The translations under genes and the position numbers were made by a program. Positions 15,192 to 24,695 of a DNA stretch of 27,292 nt are shown here, one piece after another; position 1 is the stretch's first letter, and each line of letters opens with the position of its first letter. The stretch is from Patulibacter sp040675535 (GTDB lineage: Bacteria; Actinomycetota; Thermoleophilia; Solirubrobacterales; Solirubrobacteraceae): assembly GCF_040675535.1 (NCBI RefSeq), contig NZ_JBFAPC010000075.1:1-27292 (forward strand), given 5' to 3'. The notes beneath the pieces are model-generated. The model had not been told where the DNA came from. It searched no databases and saw only the letters and a program-made list of their open reading frames with translations.

Positions 15192-15509
15192 TCAGCGCTC
15201 GATGCGGACCTTCACGTGGTCGGTCGACGTCTCCGGAGCCGAGACCAGGAAGCCGCGCATCCGCACCGGGTCGTCGCCGCGCCGGATCACCGCGTCGTCG
15301 GCGTTGATGCTGACGCGCACCGAGTCGGCCTTCAGGTCCGAGACCTCGACCTTCGTGCCCAGCTGGTCGAGGTCGTAGGTCTGCGGGCCGTCCGACTGGA
15401 TCGTGCACGTGCTGTCGGTGCACGAGGTGCCGCCCTCGGCGCCGCAGCCCGTGGCCGCGATCCCCAGGACGACGGCCGACGCGACGAGGATCCGACCGGG
15501 GAGGCGCAC
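15192..15509 (-). CDS. Small putative lipoprotein
   Basis: 105 residues from a GTG start. Type II signal peptide: MRLPGR, hydrophobic VASAVVLGIAATG, then Cys22 in ATGC, an acceptable lipobox. The mature part has two close Cys (TSCTDSTC) that probably form a disulfide, then beta-rich segments (VEVSDLKADSVRVSINAD) with an RRGDDPVRMRGF element. I do not recognise a family. Probably an extracytoplasmic lipid-anchored protein. It sits alone, convergent with cysN and divergent from the biotin carboxylase gene. Start fixed by TAGCCT 7 nt upstream. Confidence 0.75.
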   Translation of the reverse strand: MRLPGRILVASAVVLGIAATGCGAEGGTSCTDSTCTIQSDGPQTYDLDQLGTKVEVSDLKADSVRVSINADDAVIRRGDDPVRMRGFLVSAPETSTDHVKVRIER

Positions 15510-15516
15510 GACCGTG

Positions 15517-15522
15517 AGGCTA
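15517..15522 (-). promoter_or_regulatory. -10 hexamer of the lipoprotein gene
   Basis: TAGCCT (minus strand) ends 7 nt before the GTG at 15509. Leaderless arrangement. Confidence 0.5.
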
Positions 15523-15766
15523 GATGATCGATCCGCAGGCCCTGCCGCACCGGCGGCCTGCCGCTCGGTCCTCCACCGTCACCCGCCGGCCCGGCCCGGT
15601 CACCGGCCGTGGTGTGGTCGCCGTCCGCGAGGCCGCCCGGGGACGGTCCCGGCGCGTCCCGGCGCCTCCCCGCTCGCCGACCCCCCGACCGGGCGAGGCG
15701 GCGCCCGCGGGGGCGCCCCTCTTCCGGCGGGTACGCCCGACGCGCACGGCGGACGGCCCCTGCGAT

Positions 15767-15778
15767 CGAATAGATTCG
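15767..15778 (+). promoter_or_regulatory. -10 hexamer inside a 12-bp palindrome before the biotin carboxylase gene
   Basis: CGAATAGATTCG is an inverted repeat with a 2-bp centre. It contains the -10-like TAGATT (15771-15776), which ends 9 nt before the ATG at 15786. A protein bound here would block RNA polymerase directly. The rest of the 15510-15785 gap shows no gene. Confidence 0.45.
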
Positions 15779-15785
15779 GCCTCAT

Positions 15786-17585
<1,800 letters not shown>

Positions 17586-17620
17586 TCCGGCGGCGGCCCC
17601 GCGCCGCCGAACCCCCGGCC

Positions 17621-17686
17621 CCGACCGCGTTGCGGTCGGCCCGCCGGGACCGAGCCTGACCCGACGGGCCGCGAGAGCGGCCCGTC
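17621..17686 (+). terminator. Tandem hairpins after the biotin carboxylase gene
   Basis: Perfect 8-bp stem CCGACCGC/GCGGTCGG (17621-17639, loop GTT), then perfect 10-bp stem GACGGGCCGC/GCGGCCCGTC (17663-17686) closed by a GAGA tetraloop of the GNRA class. The tail is GTCGTCCTCC. Strong intrinsic terminator candidate. Confidence 0.75.
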
Positions 17687-17691
17687 GTCGT

Positions 17692-17711
17692 CCTCCCGGC
17701 ACGTCGGGAGG
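17692..17711 (-). terminator. Hairpin serving the convergent STAND gene
   Basis: CCTCCCG/CGGGAGG 7-bp stem with a 6-nt loop, about 70 nt beyond the stop of the minus-strand gene. It may act in either direction. Confidence 0.45.
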
Positions 17712-17779
17712 CGACCCGGTGCCGGGAGGACCGCGCCGGTCCCGGCGATCTGCGCGATCCGCCGCGCGGCCGCTCCGGA

Positions 17780-19360
17780 TCAGGCGGCCACGGCCGCGGG
17801 CTCGTTCCGGGCCGGCCGCGTTCCGGGCGTCGTCGGCCGCGTCGTCGCGGCCCCGCCCGGCGTCTCGGCCGGCAGGGGGCTCCCTCCCGGAACGGCGACC
17901 CCGTCGGCGGACGCGGCGACCCGACCGGCCCCCGGGCACCGGTCCGCGACGATCAGCTGCGCGACGACCGTCGTCGCGTGGGCGAGACGGCGGAAGTACG
18001 CGCTGCGGCTCACGTGCAGGTCGACCTGGGCCCGGGCGTGGCCGCCGTCGGCGTCGAGGTAGCCGCGACGGAGGACCGCGCGGTGGAGGTCGGCGTCGGG
18101 CGTCGCGCCGAAGGCCCGGTCGACCGCGTCGGCGAGCACGCGACGGACCGACGCCGCGCGCGTCGCGGTGGTCGTGCCGCGGGCCAGCGGACTCGCGGCG
18201 AGCGCCAGCGGGTCGTGGAAGGCGCGCAGCGCGTCTCGGACGACGTCAGCGCCGACGGCGTGCGGCTCGCGGCGTGCGGCCGGCGGGGCGAGGCCGAGCT
18301 CGCGGTGGATCCAGGCGTGCAGCAGTCCGGCGATCCCGGGGGTCGCCGGTCCTCCGGTCGCCGCGAGCGCTCGGGCCTCGGGGTCGCGGGCGAGCGCCGC
18401 GAGATCGCTCGTGAGCCACGGCTCGCCGAGCACCGCACGGTCGTGGAGGTGGTCGGCGAGCGCCCGGCGCAGGACGTGCTCCCGGTCGGGGTGGCGGCGG
18501 AGCAGCACGCGGTCGAGAACCTCGCGGACGCCGGGCTGGAGCGCCACTCGCTCGCCGTCGGAGGTCGCGAACGACCGGGACGCCAGCCACGACCGGGCGG
18601 CGTCGCCGTCGAGGCCGGGGAGGACGGCACCGAGGAGCCGCGCGTCCACCGACGGCGCGATCGCGGCGACGGCGACGAGGTCTCCGTCGGTGCCGGCCAG
18701 CTCGTCGCCGATCAGGAGACGGAGGAGGGCCTCGTCGCGCCGGGAGGCGTCGTGGGCGTCGGGCCCGGACGACAGGTCCGCGGCGACGGCGAGCGCCGCC
18801 GGCAGCCCGCGGGCCCAGCGGGCGGCGTCGCGCCGGTCGGCGGGCGCGGCGACCCCGCGCCGGCGGAGGAGCTCGTCGGCGTCGGCGTCGGGCAGGGTTC
18901 GGAGTGGCAGCGCGCCGGTCATCGCGTCCCAGCCGCCGGAGCCCCACGAGACGTCGGGCTCGCGGCGGTCGGCGAGGACGACCCGCAGGTCGGCCGAGGC
19001 CCGCAGGAGCACGCGGCGCTGGAGGCGGGCCTCGAGGCCCGGCAGGTGCTCGGCCGTGTCGATCACGAGCAGCGCGATCCCCGACGACGGGAGGCTCGCG
19101 ACGGCGCGGTCGACGGCGTCGAGGTCCCCGCCCGCGTCGCGGCCGTCGACGGTGGCGACGGCGGCCCCCGCCGCGCGGGCCCGCCGGGCCAGCTCGCGCA
19201 GCAGCGCGCTCTTGCCGACCCCCGCCGAGCCGTGCAGCAGCAGCACGGGGCGCGGGGGCGCGGGCCGCAGCAGGTCGATGAGCGTCGTGAGCTCGCCGGT
19301 GCGTCCCTGGAAGCGTGCGGCGTCGCGCTCGTCGCGGAGGAGGTCGAGGGTCCGGGGCAT
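17780..19360 (-). CDS. STAND/AAA-type ATPase with probable C-terminal HTH
   Basis: 526 residues from the ATG at 19360. A GTG at 19369 in frame overlaps the -10 hexamer and is rejected. After FQGRTGELTTLIDLL comes Walker A GSAGVGKS (44-51) and Walker B ALLVIDTAEH (Asp101 region), then VVLADRREP, probably a sensor-like strand, and a winged-helix-like region. This is the AAA-16/NB-ARC style core of STAND regulators. The middle and C-terminal half are Ala/Leu/Arg-rich helical. Close to residue 460 is VDLHVSRSAYFRRL, resembling the recognition helix of a small HTH of the SxxTYYRRL type found at the ends of such ATPases. The Ala/Pro/Thr tail is disordered. Likely a signal-responsive regulator; ligand and target are unknown. 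No partner gene is fused or overlapping. Confidence 0.7.
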   Translation of the reverse strand: MPRTLDLLRDERDAARFQGRTGELTTLIDLLRPAPPRPVLLLHGSAGVGKSALLRELARRARAAGAAVATVDGRDAGGDLDAVDRAVASLPSSGIALLVIDTAEHLPGLEARLQRRVLLRASADLRVVLADRREPDVSWGSGGWDAMTGALPLRTLPDADADELLRRRGVAAPADRRDAARWARGLPAALAVAADLSSGPDAHDASRRDEALLRLLIGDELAGTDGDLVAVAAIAPSVDARLLGAVLPGLDGDAARSWLASRSFATSDGERVALQPGVREVLDRVLLRRHPDREHVLRRALADHLHDRAVLGEPWLTSDLAALARDPEARALAATGGPATPGIAGLLHAWIHRELGLAPPAARREPHAVGADVVRDALRAFHDPLALAASPLARGTTTATRAASVRRVLADAVDRAFGATPDADLHRAVLRRGYLDADGGHARAQVDLHVSRSAYFRRLAHATTVVAQLIVADRCPGAGRVAASADGVAVPGGSPLPAETPGGAATTRPTTPGTRPARNEPAAVAA

Positions 19361-19367
19361 GCACTGC

Positions 19368-19373
19368 ACGCTA
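19368..19373 (-). promoter_or_regulatory. -10 hexamer of the STAND ATPase gene
   Basis: TAGCGT (minus strand) ends 7 nt before the ATG at 19360, so this gene has its own leaderless promoter and is not only read through from 20563. Confidence 0.55.
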
Positions 19374-19492
19374 TGGGCGCCCCGCAGCCCGATCCGCGTC
19401 AGGAGGTGCGGCCCGAACGTGACGTCTGACGTGCTCGCGGGCGGGACACGCCCCGCGCGCGGACGACGGCCGGTGGTGCGTCGTCGGCGGCC

Positions 19493-20563
19493 CTATTCGT
19501 AGAGCACGACGTCGGGCCGCGGCCGCAGGCCCATCACCTGGCGCGGGGTCATCAGGCCGCCGGCCGCGGCGTCCTCCTTGAGGAAGAGCTTGAAGCCGGG
19601 GCGCCAGCCGGCCGGCAGGTCGCGCGTGAGCTCGCGGTACTTGACGACCTTGTTCGCCCGGTCGCCGACGCCGTCGACCGACATCACCATCTGGAGCTCC
19701 CGGGGGAACCGGATCGTCGGGAGGTCGCGGATCATGTTCTTCGTGAAGCGGTGGACGATCACGAGCTTCTTCGGCAGGTGGTGCTCGCGGACGATCCGGG
19801 CGACGACGTCGAGGGACCGCTGGAGCTCGTCGGCCTGCACGGAGCCGATGACCTGGCCGGGGACGTCGCCGTCCTTCTGCACCCGCCATTCGGGGTCGTA
19901 GGCGATCGCGACGTCCGGCTCGCGCAGCCACCGCACCAGGCGGGTCGTCTCGCTGACGAAGGTCGACCGACCGGGCTGGATGTCGAGGATCAGGAGCGCC
20001 TTGGCCCGCCGCGCCTCGCGCAGGTAGCGGGCGACGACCCGGGTGGACTGGTGCTGGTTGTAGCGGCGGTCGCGCCCCGGGTCGGCGTGGGCGATCGTGG
20101 CGATCAGCTGCAGCGCCGGCTGGGTCGGCCGGGTCTTCAGGCTGTAGCTCGCCGCCCGCGTCTTCAGGCGCCCCACGGCCCCCCGCAGGCGCCCGACCCC
20201 CAGCGATCCCAGCTCCGGGTCCTGTGGCGCGCCCGCGAACGAGACGACCCGCCGGCCGGGCAGCAGGACGCGGCCTCCCCGGGGGAGCTGGGGCAGCGGG
20301 GCCGCGGTGGCGGGGCCCGCGGCGGCCCGGCCCCCGTCGTCGCCACGGCCCACGATGAAGCCGAGGACGATCACGGCCAGCAGGACCGAGAGGCCGACGA
20401 TGAGGGACGGCAGGAGCCACGGCGCGAGGGGCCGCGGGCCCCCGGCCGTCGCTGCTGGGCGGTCGCCGCCGTCGGACGGCGCCGGGTGCGCGGACGCCGC
20501 GTCGCCGGGGGCCGCCGCTGGCTCTCCGTCGCCCGCGGGGGGCGGCTGCTCGGGTCCGGCCAT
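19493..20563 (-). CDS. Single-pass membrane protein with conserved extracytoplasmic domain, function unknown
   Basis: 356 residues. A disordered Pro/Ala-rich cytoplasmic N-terminus (about 1-46) is followed by one transmembrane helix (about 48-71, WLLPSLIVGLSVLLAVIVLG) and a low-complexity spacer. An outside domain of ~250 residues begins VVSFAGAPQDPELGSLGVG. Strand-end motifs such as ALLILDIQPGRSTF, VAIAYDPEWRV, KLVIVHRFTKNMI, MVMSVDGVG and GFKLFLKED give the alternating pattern of a TIM-barrel; the DPEW and HRF acidic/His residues could be a glycosidase-like site. Proteins of this shape occur in other Thermoleophilia, but I know of no tested activity. It lies 132 nt upstream of the STAND gene on the same strand with its own promoter. 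Confidence 0.7.
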   Translation of the reverse strand: MAGPEQPPPAGDGEPAAAPGDAASAHPAPSDGGDRPAATAGGPRPLAPWLLPSLIVGLSVLLAVIVLGFIVGRGDDGGRAAAGPATAAPLPQLPRGGRVLLPGRRVVSFAGAPQDPELGSLGVGRLRGAVGRLKTRAASYSLKTRPTQPALQLIATIAHADPGRDRRYNQHQSTRVVARYLREARRAKALLILDIQPGRSTFVSETTRLVRWLREPDVAIAYDPEWRVQKDGDVPGQVIGSVQADELQRSLDVVARIVREHHLPKKLVIVHRFTKNMIRDLPTIRFPRELQMVMSVDGVGDRANKVVKYRELTRDLPAGWRPGFKLFLKEDAAAGGLMTPRQVMGLRPRPDVVLYE

Positions 20564-20569
20564 GGGAGA

Positions 20570-20575
20570 ACGCTA
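20570..20575 (-). promoter_or_regulatory. -10 hexamer of the 20563 membrane protein gene
   Basis: TAGCGT (minus strand) ends 6 nt before the ATG at 20563. Leaderless arrangement. Confidence 0.55.
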
Positions 20576-20643
20576 CCCGGCCTGCAACGGATCTTTCAGG
20601 ATCCGGGGTCGGTCGAGGCCCCGGGGTCGGCCGCCGCGGGTCC

Positions 20644-20683
20644 TTGACCGACCGCCCGATCGGCGTATAGTTGCACGTGCAAC
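20644..20683 (+). promoter_or_regulatory. Sigma70-like promoter with MarR-type palindromic operator
   Basis: TTGACC (20644-20649), a 16-bp spacer and TATAGT (20666-20671) form the best classical promoter in the window. A perfect 14-bp palindrome, GTTGCACGTGCAAC (20670-20683), overlaps the end of the -10 and the expected start site. TTGCA/TGCAA half-sites are typical of MarR-family operators. This places the dioxygenase gene under a steric repressor. A GAGG at 20721-20724 is a weak RBS. Confidence 0.7.
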
Positions 20684-20730
20684 CAAAGACGGTCCGACCG
20701 GGTGACCCGCCCGGCGACGCGAGGCGCACC

Positions 20731-21723
20731 ATGCAGATCGACGGCATCCACCACATCTCCACCATGACGGCCGACGGCCGGGCGGCGACGGAGTTCGTCA
20801 CCGGCGTCCTGGGCCTGCGGCTGGCGGCGAAGACCGTCAACCAGGACTCGCCGGACATGTACCACCTGTTCTTCACGGACGAGGACGCCAGCTCGGGCTC
20901 CGACCTGACGATGTTCGAGTCGAAGGGCCTGTCCCCGGGTCGCGACGGCGCCGGGATGGTCCACCGGATCGCGTTCCGCGTGGCCTCGCCGGAGGCGATC
21001 GGCTTCTGGGCGGACCGTCTCACCCGCCACGGGCTGCCCAACCGGACGGTCGACGGGGTCCTCACCTTCGAGGACCCCGAGGGCCTGGGCTTCGAGCTCG
21101 TGGTCGACGAGAGCGGCGACGCCCCGTTGCGCGCCCGCCACCCGCAGATCCCCGAGGAGGTCGCGCTGCGCGGGTTCGACGGGGTCCGCATCTACAGCCG
21201 CGCGCCGGAGCACTCCGCGTCCGTGCTGACCGACGTGCTCGGGGCGACCCTCGTCGCGCCGACCACGCCCATCAACGCGGCGCTCGGGGACGGTGCCGCG
21301 GGCGTCCTCGGGCGCTACGAGCTGCGGTCCGACCGGCGAGGCGGCCTCGTCACCCTCGACCGGGCGCCGGAGCCGCGCCCGCTGCACGGGGCCGGCACCG
21401 TCCACCACGTCGCGTTCGGCGTCCGGGACGCCGACTACGAGCGGTGGCTGCCGCAGGTGGAGTCCGGCGGGCTCCACACCTCCGGCCTCGTCGACCGCTT
21501 CTACTTCCGCTCGATCTACTTCCGCGAGCCGGGCGGGGTGCTCTACGAGCTCGCCACCGACCTGCCGGGCTTCGAGGCGAAGAACCCGCGCGAGGACTGG
21601 GGCGTCAAGACGATCCTGCCGCCCTGGCTGGAGGAGCACCGCGCGGCGCTCGAGGCGCACCTGACGCCGATCCCGGATCCCCGGGAGGAGTGGGATCCGG
21701 AGTTCGCGGCGGCGGGCCGCTGA
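20731..21723 (+). CDS. Ring-cleaving dioxygenase of the VOC superfamily (MhqO/MhqA-like)
   Basis: 330 residues. Two tandem glyoxalase/VOC modules: the first begins IDGIHHISTMTAD (His7/His8), the second spans about 150-280 with TVHHVAFGV (His225/His226) and GVLYELATD (Glu273). These supply a His-His-Glu metal site. The C-terminal FEAKNPREDWG and LPPWLEEHRAALEAHL match the MhqO/YfiE group linked to resistance to hydroquinones and related aromatic electrophiles. The reaction is probably extradiol cleavage of a (hydro)quinone. The MarR-like operator in its promoter parallels MhqR control in Bacillus. The ATG at 20731 is preferred over an upstream TTG at 20671, which lies inside the operator. No MarR gene is in the window. 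Convergent with pyk, 12 nt between stops. Confidence 0.85.
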   Translation: MQIDGIHHISTMTADGRAATEFVTGVLGLRLAAKTVNQDSPDMYHLFFTDEDASSGSDLTMFESKGLSPGRDGAGMVHRIAFRVASPEAIGFWADRLTRHGLPNRTVDGVLTFEDPEGLGFELVVDESGDAPLRARHPQIPEEVALRGFDGVRIYSRAPEHSASVLTDVLGATLVAPTTPINAALGDGAAGVLGRYELRSDRRGGLVTLDRAPEPRPLHGAGTVHHVAFGVRDADYERWLPQVESGGLHTSGLVDRFYFRSIYFREPGGVLYELATDLPGFEAKNPREDWGVKTILPPWLEEHRAALEAHLTPIPDPREEWDPEFAAAGR

Positions 21724-21735
21724 CCCCGGGGTCGG

Positions 21736-23157
21736 TCAGACGGTCTGGACCTGCAGCAGGCTGGTGGTGCCGGGGGTGCCGGACGGCAGGCCGGCGGTGA
21801 TGACCACGCGGTCGCCGGGCTTCAGCCAGCCGAGCTCGCGGACCTTGGTGGCCGCGTCCTTGATGAGCTCCTCGGTCACCGCGTGGTGGTGCATCATCGC
21901 GCCGTCGACGCCCCACATGAGGTTGCAGCGCGCGACGGTCTCGCGCGACGGCGAGAGCGCGATCACCGGGCGGTCCGGGCGGTGCGCGGACACCAGGCGC
22001 GCGGAGCGGCCCGAGAGGGTCGGGACGACGATCGCGGCGGCGTCGAGCTCCTGCGCGGTGTGGACCGCGGAGCGGGCGACGGCCCAGCCCGGGTCCTTGG
22101 AGTCGCGGCGCACGCGGCGCTCGTTCCAGTCGAAGAACGGGGCGATGGTCTCGGTCTCGCGGGCGACCTCGGCGAGCGTCTTGATCGCCTCGACGGGGTA
22201 CTGCCCGATGGCGGACTCCTGCGACAGCATCACGGCGTCGGTGCCGTCGAGGATCGCGTTGGCGACGTCGGTGACCTCGGCGCGCGTCGGGCGGGCCGAG
22301 GAGACCATCGACTCGAGCATCTGCGTGGCGGTGATCGACGGGCGGGCGTAGGCGCCGGCCAGCGCGATCAGCTGCTTCTGGACCCGGGGCACCTGGGCGA
22401 TCGGGAGCTCGATGCCGAGGTCGCCGCGCGCGACCATGATGCAGTCCGACGCCGCGACGATCGACTCGGCCGCGGCGATCGCCTGCGGCTTCTCGAACTT
22501 CGCGATCAGCGGACAACGCGTGCGGGAGCGCAGCGCCTCGAGGTCCTCGGCGCGGCGGACGAACGACACCGCGACGAGGTCCACGCCCATCGCCTTGCCG
22601 GCGGCGAGGTGCAGCAGGTCCTCCTCGGGGACGGTCGGCAGGAGGTCGGCCGGGCCGGAGAGGTTGACGCCCTTGCGGGACGAGACCGGGCCGCCGATCT
22701 CGACGACGCAGTCGGCCTCGCCGTCGCCCTGGCGGACCGCCTCGATCCGCAGGCGGATCATGCCGTCGGCGACGTGGACCTCCTCGCCGACCTCGACCGC
22801 GTCGGCGAAGCGGTCCCACGCGACGATCAGCCGCTCGGCGGTGCCGATGTCCTCGACCGACCCGGAGGCGAGCGTGAGGCGCTGGCCCTCGTGCAGCTGG
22901 ACCGGCTCGTCGGCGACCTGGCCGAGCCGGATCTTCGGGCCCGGGAGGTCCTGCAGGACGGCGATCGGCCGGCCGGCGCGGTCCGCGGCGGAGCGGACCA
23001 TCTGGACGGTCTCGGCGTGGTCCTCGTGCGAGCCGTGGCTGAAGTTCAGCCGTACGACGTCCATGCCGGCGTCGATCATCCGCACGAGGATCTCCGGATC
23101 GCGGCTGGCGGGCCCGATGGTGGCCACGATCTTCGTACGACGGGGAAGCTGCGACAC
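21736..23157 (-). CDS. pyk: Pyruvate kinase
   Basis: 473 residues, typical length, from a GTG start. Converts phosphoenolpyruvate and ADP to pyruvate and ATP, the last step of glycolysis. Motifs in order: RRTKIVATIGPASRD, VVRLNFSHGSHEDH, LQDLPGPKIRLGQV, LIAKFEKPQAI (catalytic Lys), MVARGDLGIELP (metal-binding Asp), ITATQMLESM and DGTDAVMLSQESAIGQYPVEA. The B domain lies between the second and third groups and the C-terminal domain ends with GTPGTTSLLQV, which matches the usual GxxGxTNxxxV. Two departures from the common consensus: FEKPQA for IENxEG and SQESA for SGETA, as in a subgroup of actinobacterial enzymes. Start set by the -10 at 23164-23169. Confidence 0.95.
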   Translation of the reverse strand: MSQLPRRTKIVATIGPASRDPEILVRMIDAGMDVVRLNFSHGSHEDHAETVQMVRSAADRAGRPIAVLQDLPGPKIRLGQVADEPVQLHEGQRLTLASGSVEDIGTAERLIVAWDRFADAVEVGEEVHVADGMIRLRIEAVRQGDGEADCVVEIGGPVSSRKGVNLSGPADLLPTVPEEDLLHLAAGKAMGVDLVAVSFVRRAEDLEALRSRTRCPLIAKFEKPQAIAAAESIVAASDCIMVARGDLGIELPIAQVPRVQKQLIALAGAYARPSITATQMLESMVSSARPTRAEVTDVANAILDGTDAVMLSQESAIGQYPVEAIKTLAEVARETETIAPFFDWNERRVRRDSKDPGWAVARSAVHTAQELDAAAIVVPTLSGRSARLVSAHRPDRPVIALSPSRETVARCNLMWGVDGAMMHHHAVTEELIKDAATKVRELGWLKPGDRVVITAGLPSGTPGTTSLLQVQTV

Positions 23158-23163
23158 ACCCCC

Positions 23164-23169
23164 ACTCTA
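23164..23169 (-). promoter_or_regulatory. -10 hexamer of pyk
   Basis: TAGAGT (minus strand) ends 6 nt before the GTG at 23157. The intervening bases are GGGGGT, so no RBS is possible in the mRNA. Confidence 0.55.
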
Positions 23170-23351
23170 GGCCGCCCGGGTCGTGACGACGTGGCCCAGA
23201 CGTGTTCGCACCCCCTCGACGGCGGGCGGAGGTGGCCCGACGGTGGCGTGCGTCGCCCGATCCGGCGCGCCGGCGGCGTGCGGGACCGCGCCCGGGCGCC
23301 GGTAGGCGGGCGAACGACGGGACGGGTCGTCGGCCGGTCCCGTCCGCGCCG

Positions 23352-24503
23352 TCAGTCGGCGGGCCCGGGCAGCTCGCGCTGCTCCGGCTGGGACACCAGG
23401 CGCTCGAGCAGGCGGTCCCACCAGCGGCGGAAGCGCCCGGGCGTCCGGCCCGCGCGCCAGTTGGCCGGGGGCGGCACGGTCGTCCGCACGAGCGCGACCC
23501 AGCCGTCCAGTGGCAGGGATCCGCGGATCAGGCCGACGAGGCCCGAGGTGACCGGCGAGGCGACCCCGGCGCGGTGCAGCGCCGCCTCCAGCAGCGGCAC
23601 GGACTCGAACGCCTCGACGGCCTGACCGATCCGCGTCGGGATCTCGTCGCGGGGGACGCCGACGGCGAGCAGCTCGCCGGCGCGGCGGTTGCGGCTCTGT
23701 GGCGCCAGCGCGGTGGCGACGAGGTCGCCGGTGCCGGCCAGGCCGATGAACGTCGCGGGCTGGGCGCCCATGCCCTCGGCGAGGCGCCAGACCTCGGCGA
23801 AGATGTGGCCGGCCGCGGCGCCGGCGGCGTTCAGGCCCTGGCCCTCGGTCGCCCCGGCGGCCAGCGCGGCGGCGTTCTTCGCAGCCCCCGCGAGCTCGAC
23901 GCCCACCGGGTCGTCGGTGTGCTCGCAGACGACCCCGGCGCGGAGGAAGACCGCGGCGATCGTCGCGGCCAGCTCCTGGTCCGCCGACGACGCGACGAGC
24001 CCGGCGCCGTGGGTGACCATCTCGCGCGCGTGCGCCGGGCCGCCGATGCAGGCCACGCGGTGCGGGCCGAAGCGCTCGGTCAGGAGCACCGTCGGGGGGA
24101 CGCCCAGCGGCGGGACGAGGCCCTTGGACAGCGAGATGACCTTCGAGCGGCGGTCGAGGCCCTGGGCCTCGAGCCGGTCGACGGCCTGGCCGAGGTGCGC
24201 GGACGGCACGCCGAGGAAGACGAACTCCGCGCGGCCCGGCCCGGCGTCGATCGAGTCGATCTTGAGGTTCTGCGGCAGCTCGACGCCCGCGAGGTAGCGC
24301 TCGTTCTCGCGCGTCTCGCGCAGCCGCTCCGCCTGCTCGGCCGTCCGCGTCTGCAGCGTGGTGCGGAACCCACCCCGGGCGAGCAGCACCGCGACGGCGG
24401 TGCCGAACGACCCGGCGCCGACGACGACGGCCCGACGGCCGAGGGGATTGGGGAGGTTGACGCCGCGCATGGGCGCGGCGTGCGGACGAGGGCGCTCGGT
24501 CAT
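23352..24503 (-). CDS. gpsA: NAD(P)+-dependent glycerol-3-phosphate dehydrogenase, divergent GpsA
   Basis: 383 residues from the ATG at 24503; a TTG at 24506 is an alternative. Interconverts dihydroxyacetone phosphate and sn-glycerol 3-phosphate for phospholipid synthesis. The Rossmann motif is VVVGAGSFGTAVAVLLA (Gly29 onward). VISLSKGLVP and GAAKNAAALAAGATEGQGLN carry the two conserved Lys, FIGLAGTGDLVAT the Asp, and QSRNRRAGELLA the Arg-Asn pair that binds substrate phosphate. Oddities: the usual SGPSFAxEVAxGxPTA block is GGPAHAREMVTHGAGL, and the normal NAKAAL-type helix is NAAGAAAGHI. A ~40-residue C-terminal extension with WWDRLLERL is also present. All catalytic residues remain, so it is probably active, but it could be a second, specialised copy. 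Confidence 0.85.
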   Translation of the reverse strand: MTERPRPHAAPMRGVNLPNPLGRRAVVVGAGSFGTAVAVLLARGGFRTTLQTRTAEQAERLRETRENERYLAGVELPQNLKIDSIDAGPGRAEFVFLGVPSAHLGQAVDRLEAQGLDRRSKVISLSKGLVPPLGVPPTVLLTERFGPHRVACIGGPAHAREMVTHGAGLVASSADQELAATIAAVFLRAGVVCEHTDDPVGVELAGAAKNAAALAAGATEGQGLNAAGAAAGHIFAEVWRLAEGMGAQPATFIGLAGTGDLVATALAPQSRNRRAGELLAVGVPRDEIPTRIGQAVEAFESVPLLEAALHRAGVASPVTSGLVGLIRGSLPLDGWVALVRTTVPPPANWRAGRTPGRFRRWWDRLLERLVSQPEQRELPGPAD

Positions 24504-24514
24504 CAACTCACCCA

Positions 24515-24520
24515 GAAGTA
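24515..24520 (-). promoter_or_regulatory. Weak -10-like hexamer of gpsA
   Basis: TACTTC (minus strand) ends 11 nt before the ATG at 24503 or 8 nt before the TTG at 24506. GGGTGAG between them may serve as a poor RBS. Confidence 0.3.
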
Positions 24521-24695
24521 CCCGCCGAAGGGCCGAGCGGTACGCGGTGCGCCGGCGTGCGGCGTCCGCGCCGACCGGCGGATCACGGCCGGCCGGTCGC
24601 GGCGTAGACCGACCGGCGACGCGCGGCAGCGGTCGCCGGGAGCCGGCCGGAGGTCCGGTCGTCCCGCCGGGCGGTGGCCGCCGGGACCGGGGCGG

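Noticed and set aside
20588..20605. CGGATC-TTTCAG-GATCCG inverted repeat
   Set aside because: Only a 6-bp stem in the divergent gap behind two clear promoters; expected by chance and not placed on either promoter.
24573..24598. GACCGGC/GCCGGTC hairpin downstream of the small membrane gene
   Set aside because: A 7-bp stem with a 12-nt loop in DNA this GC-rich is weak; not annotated as a terminator.
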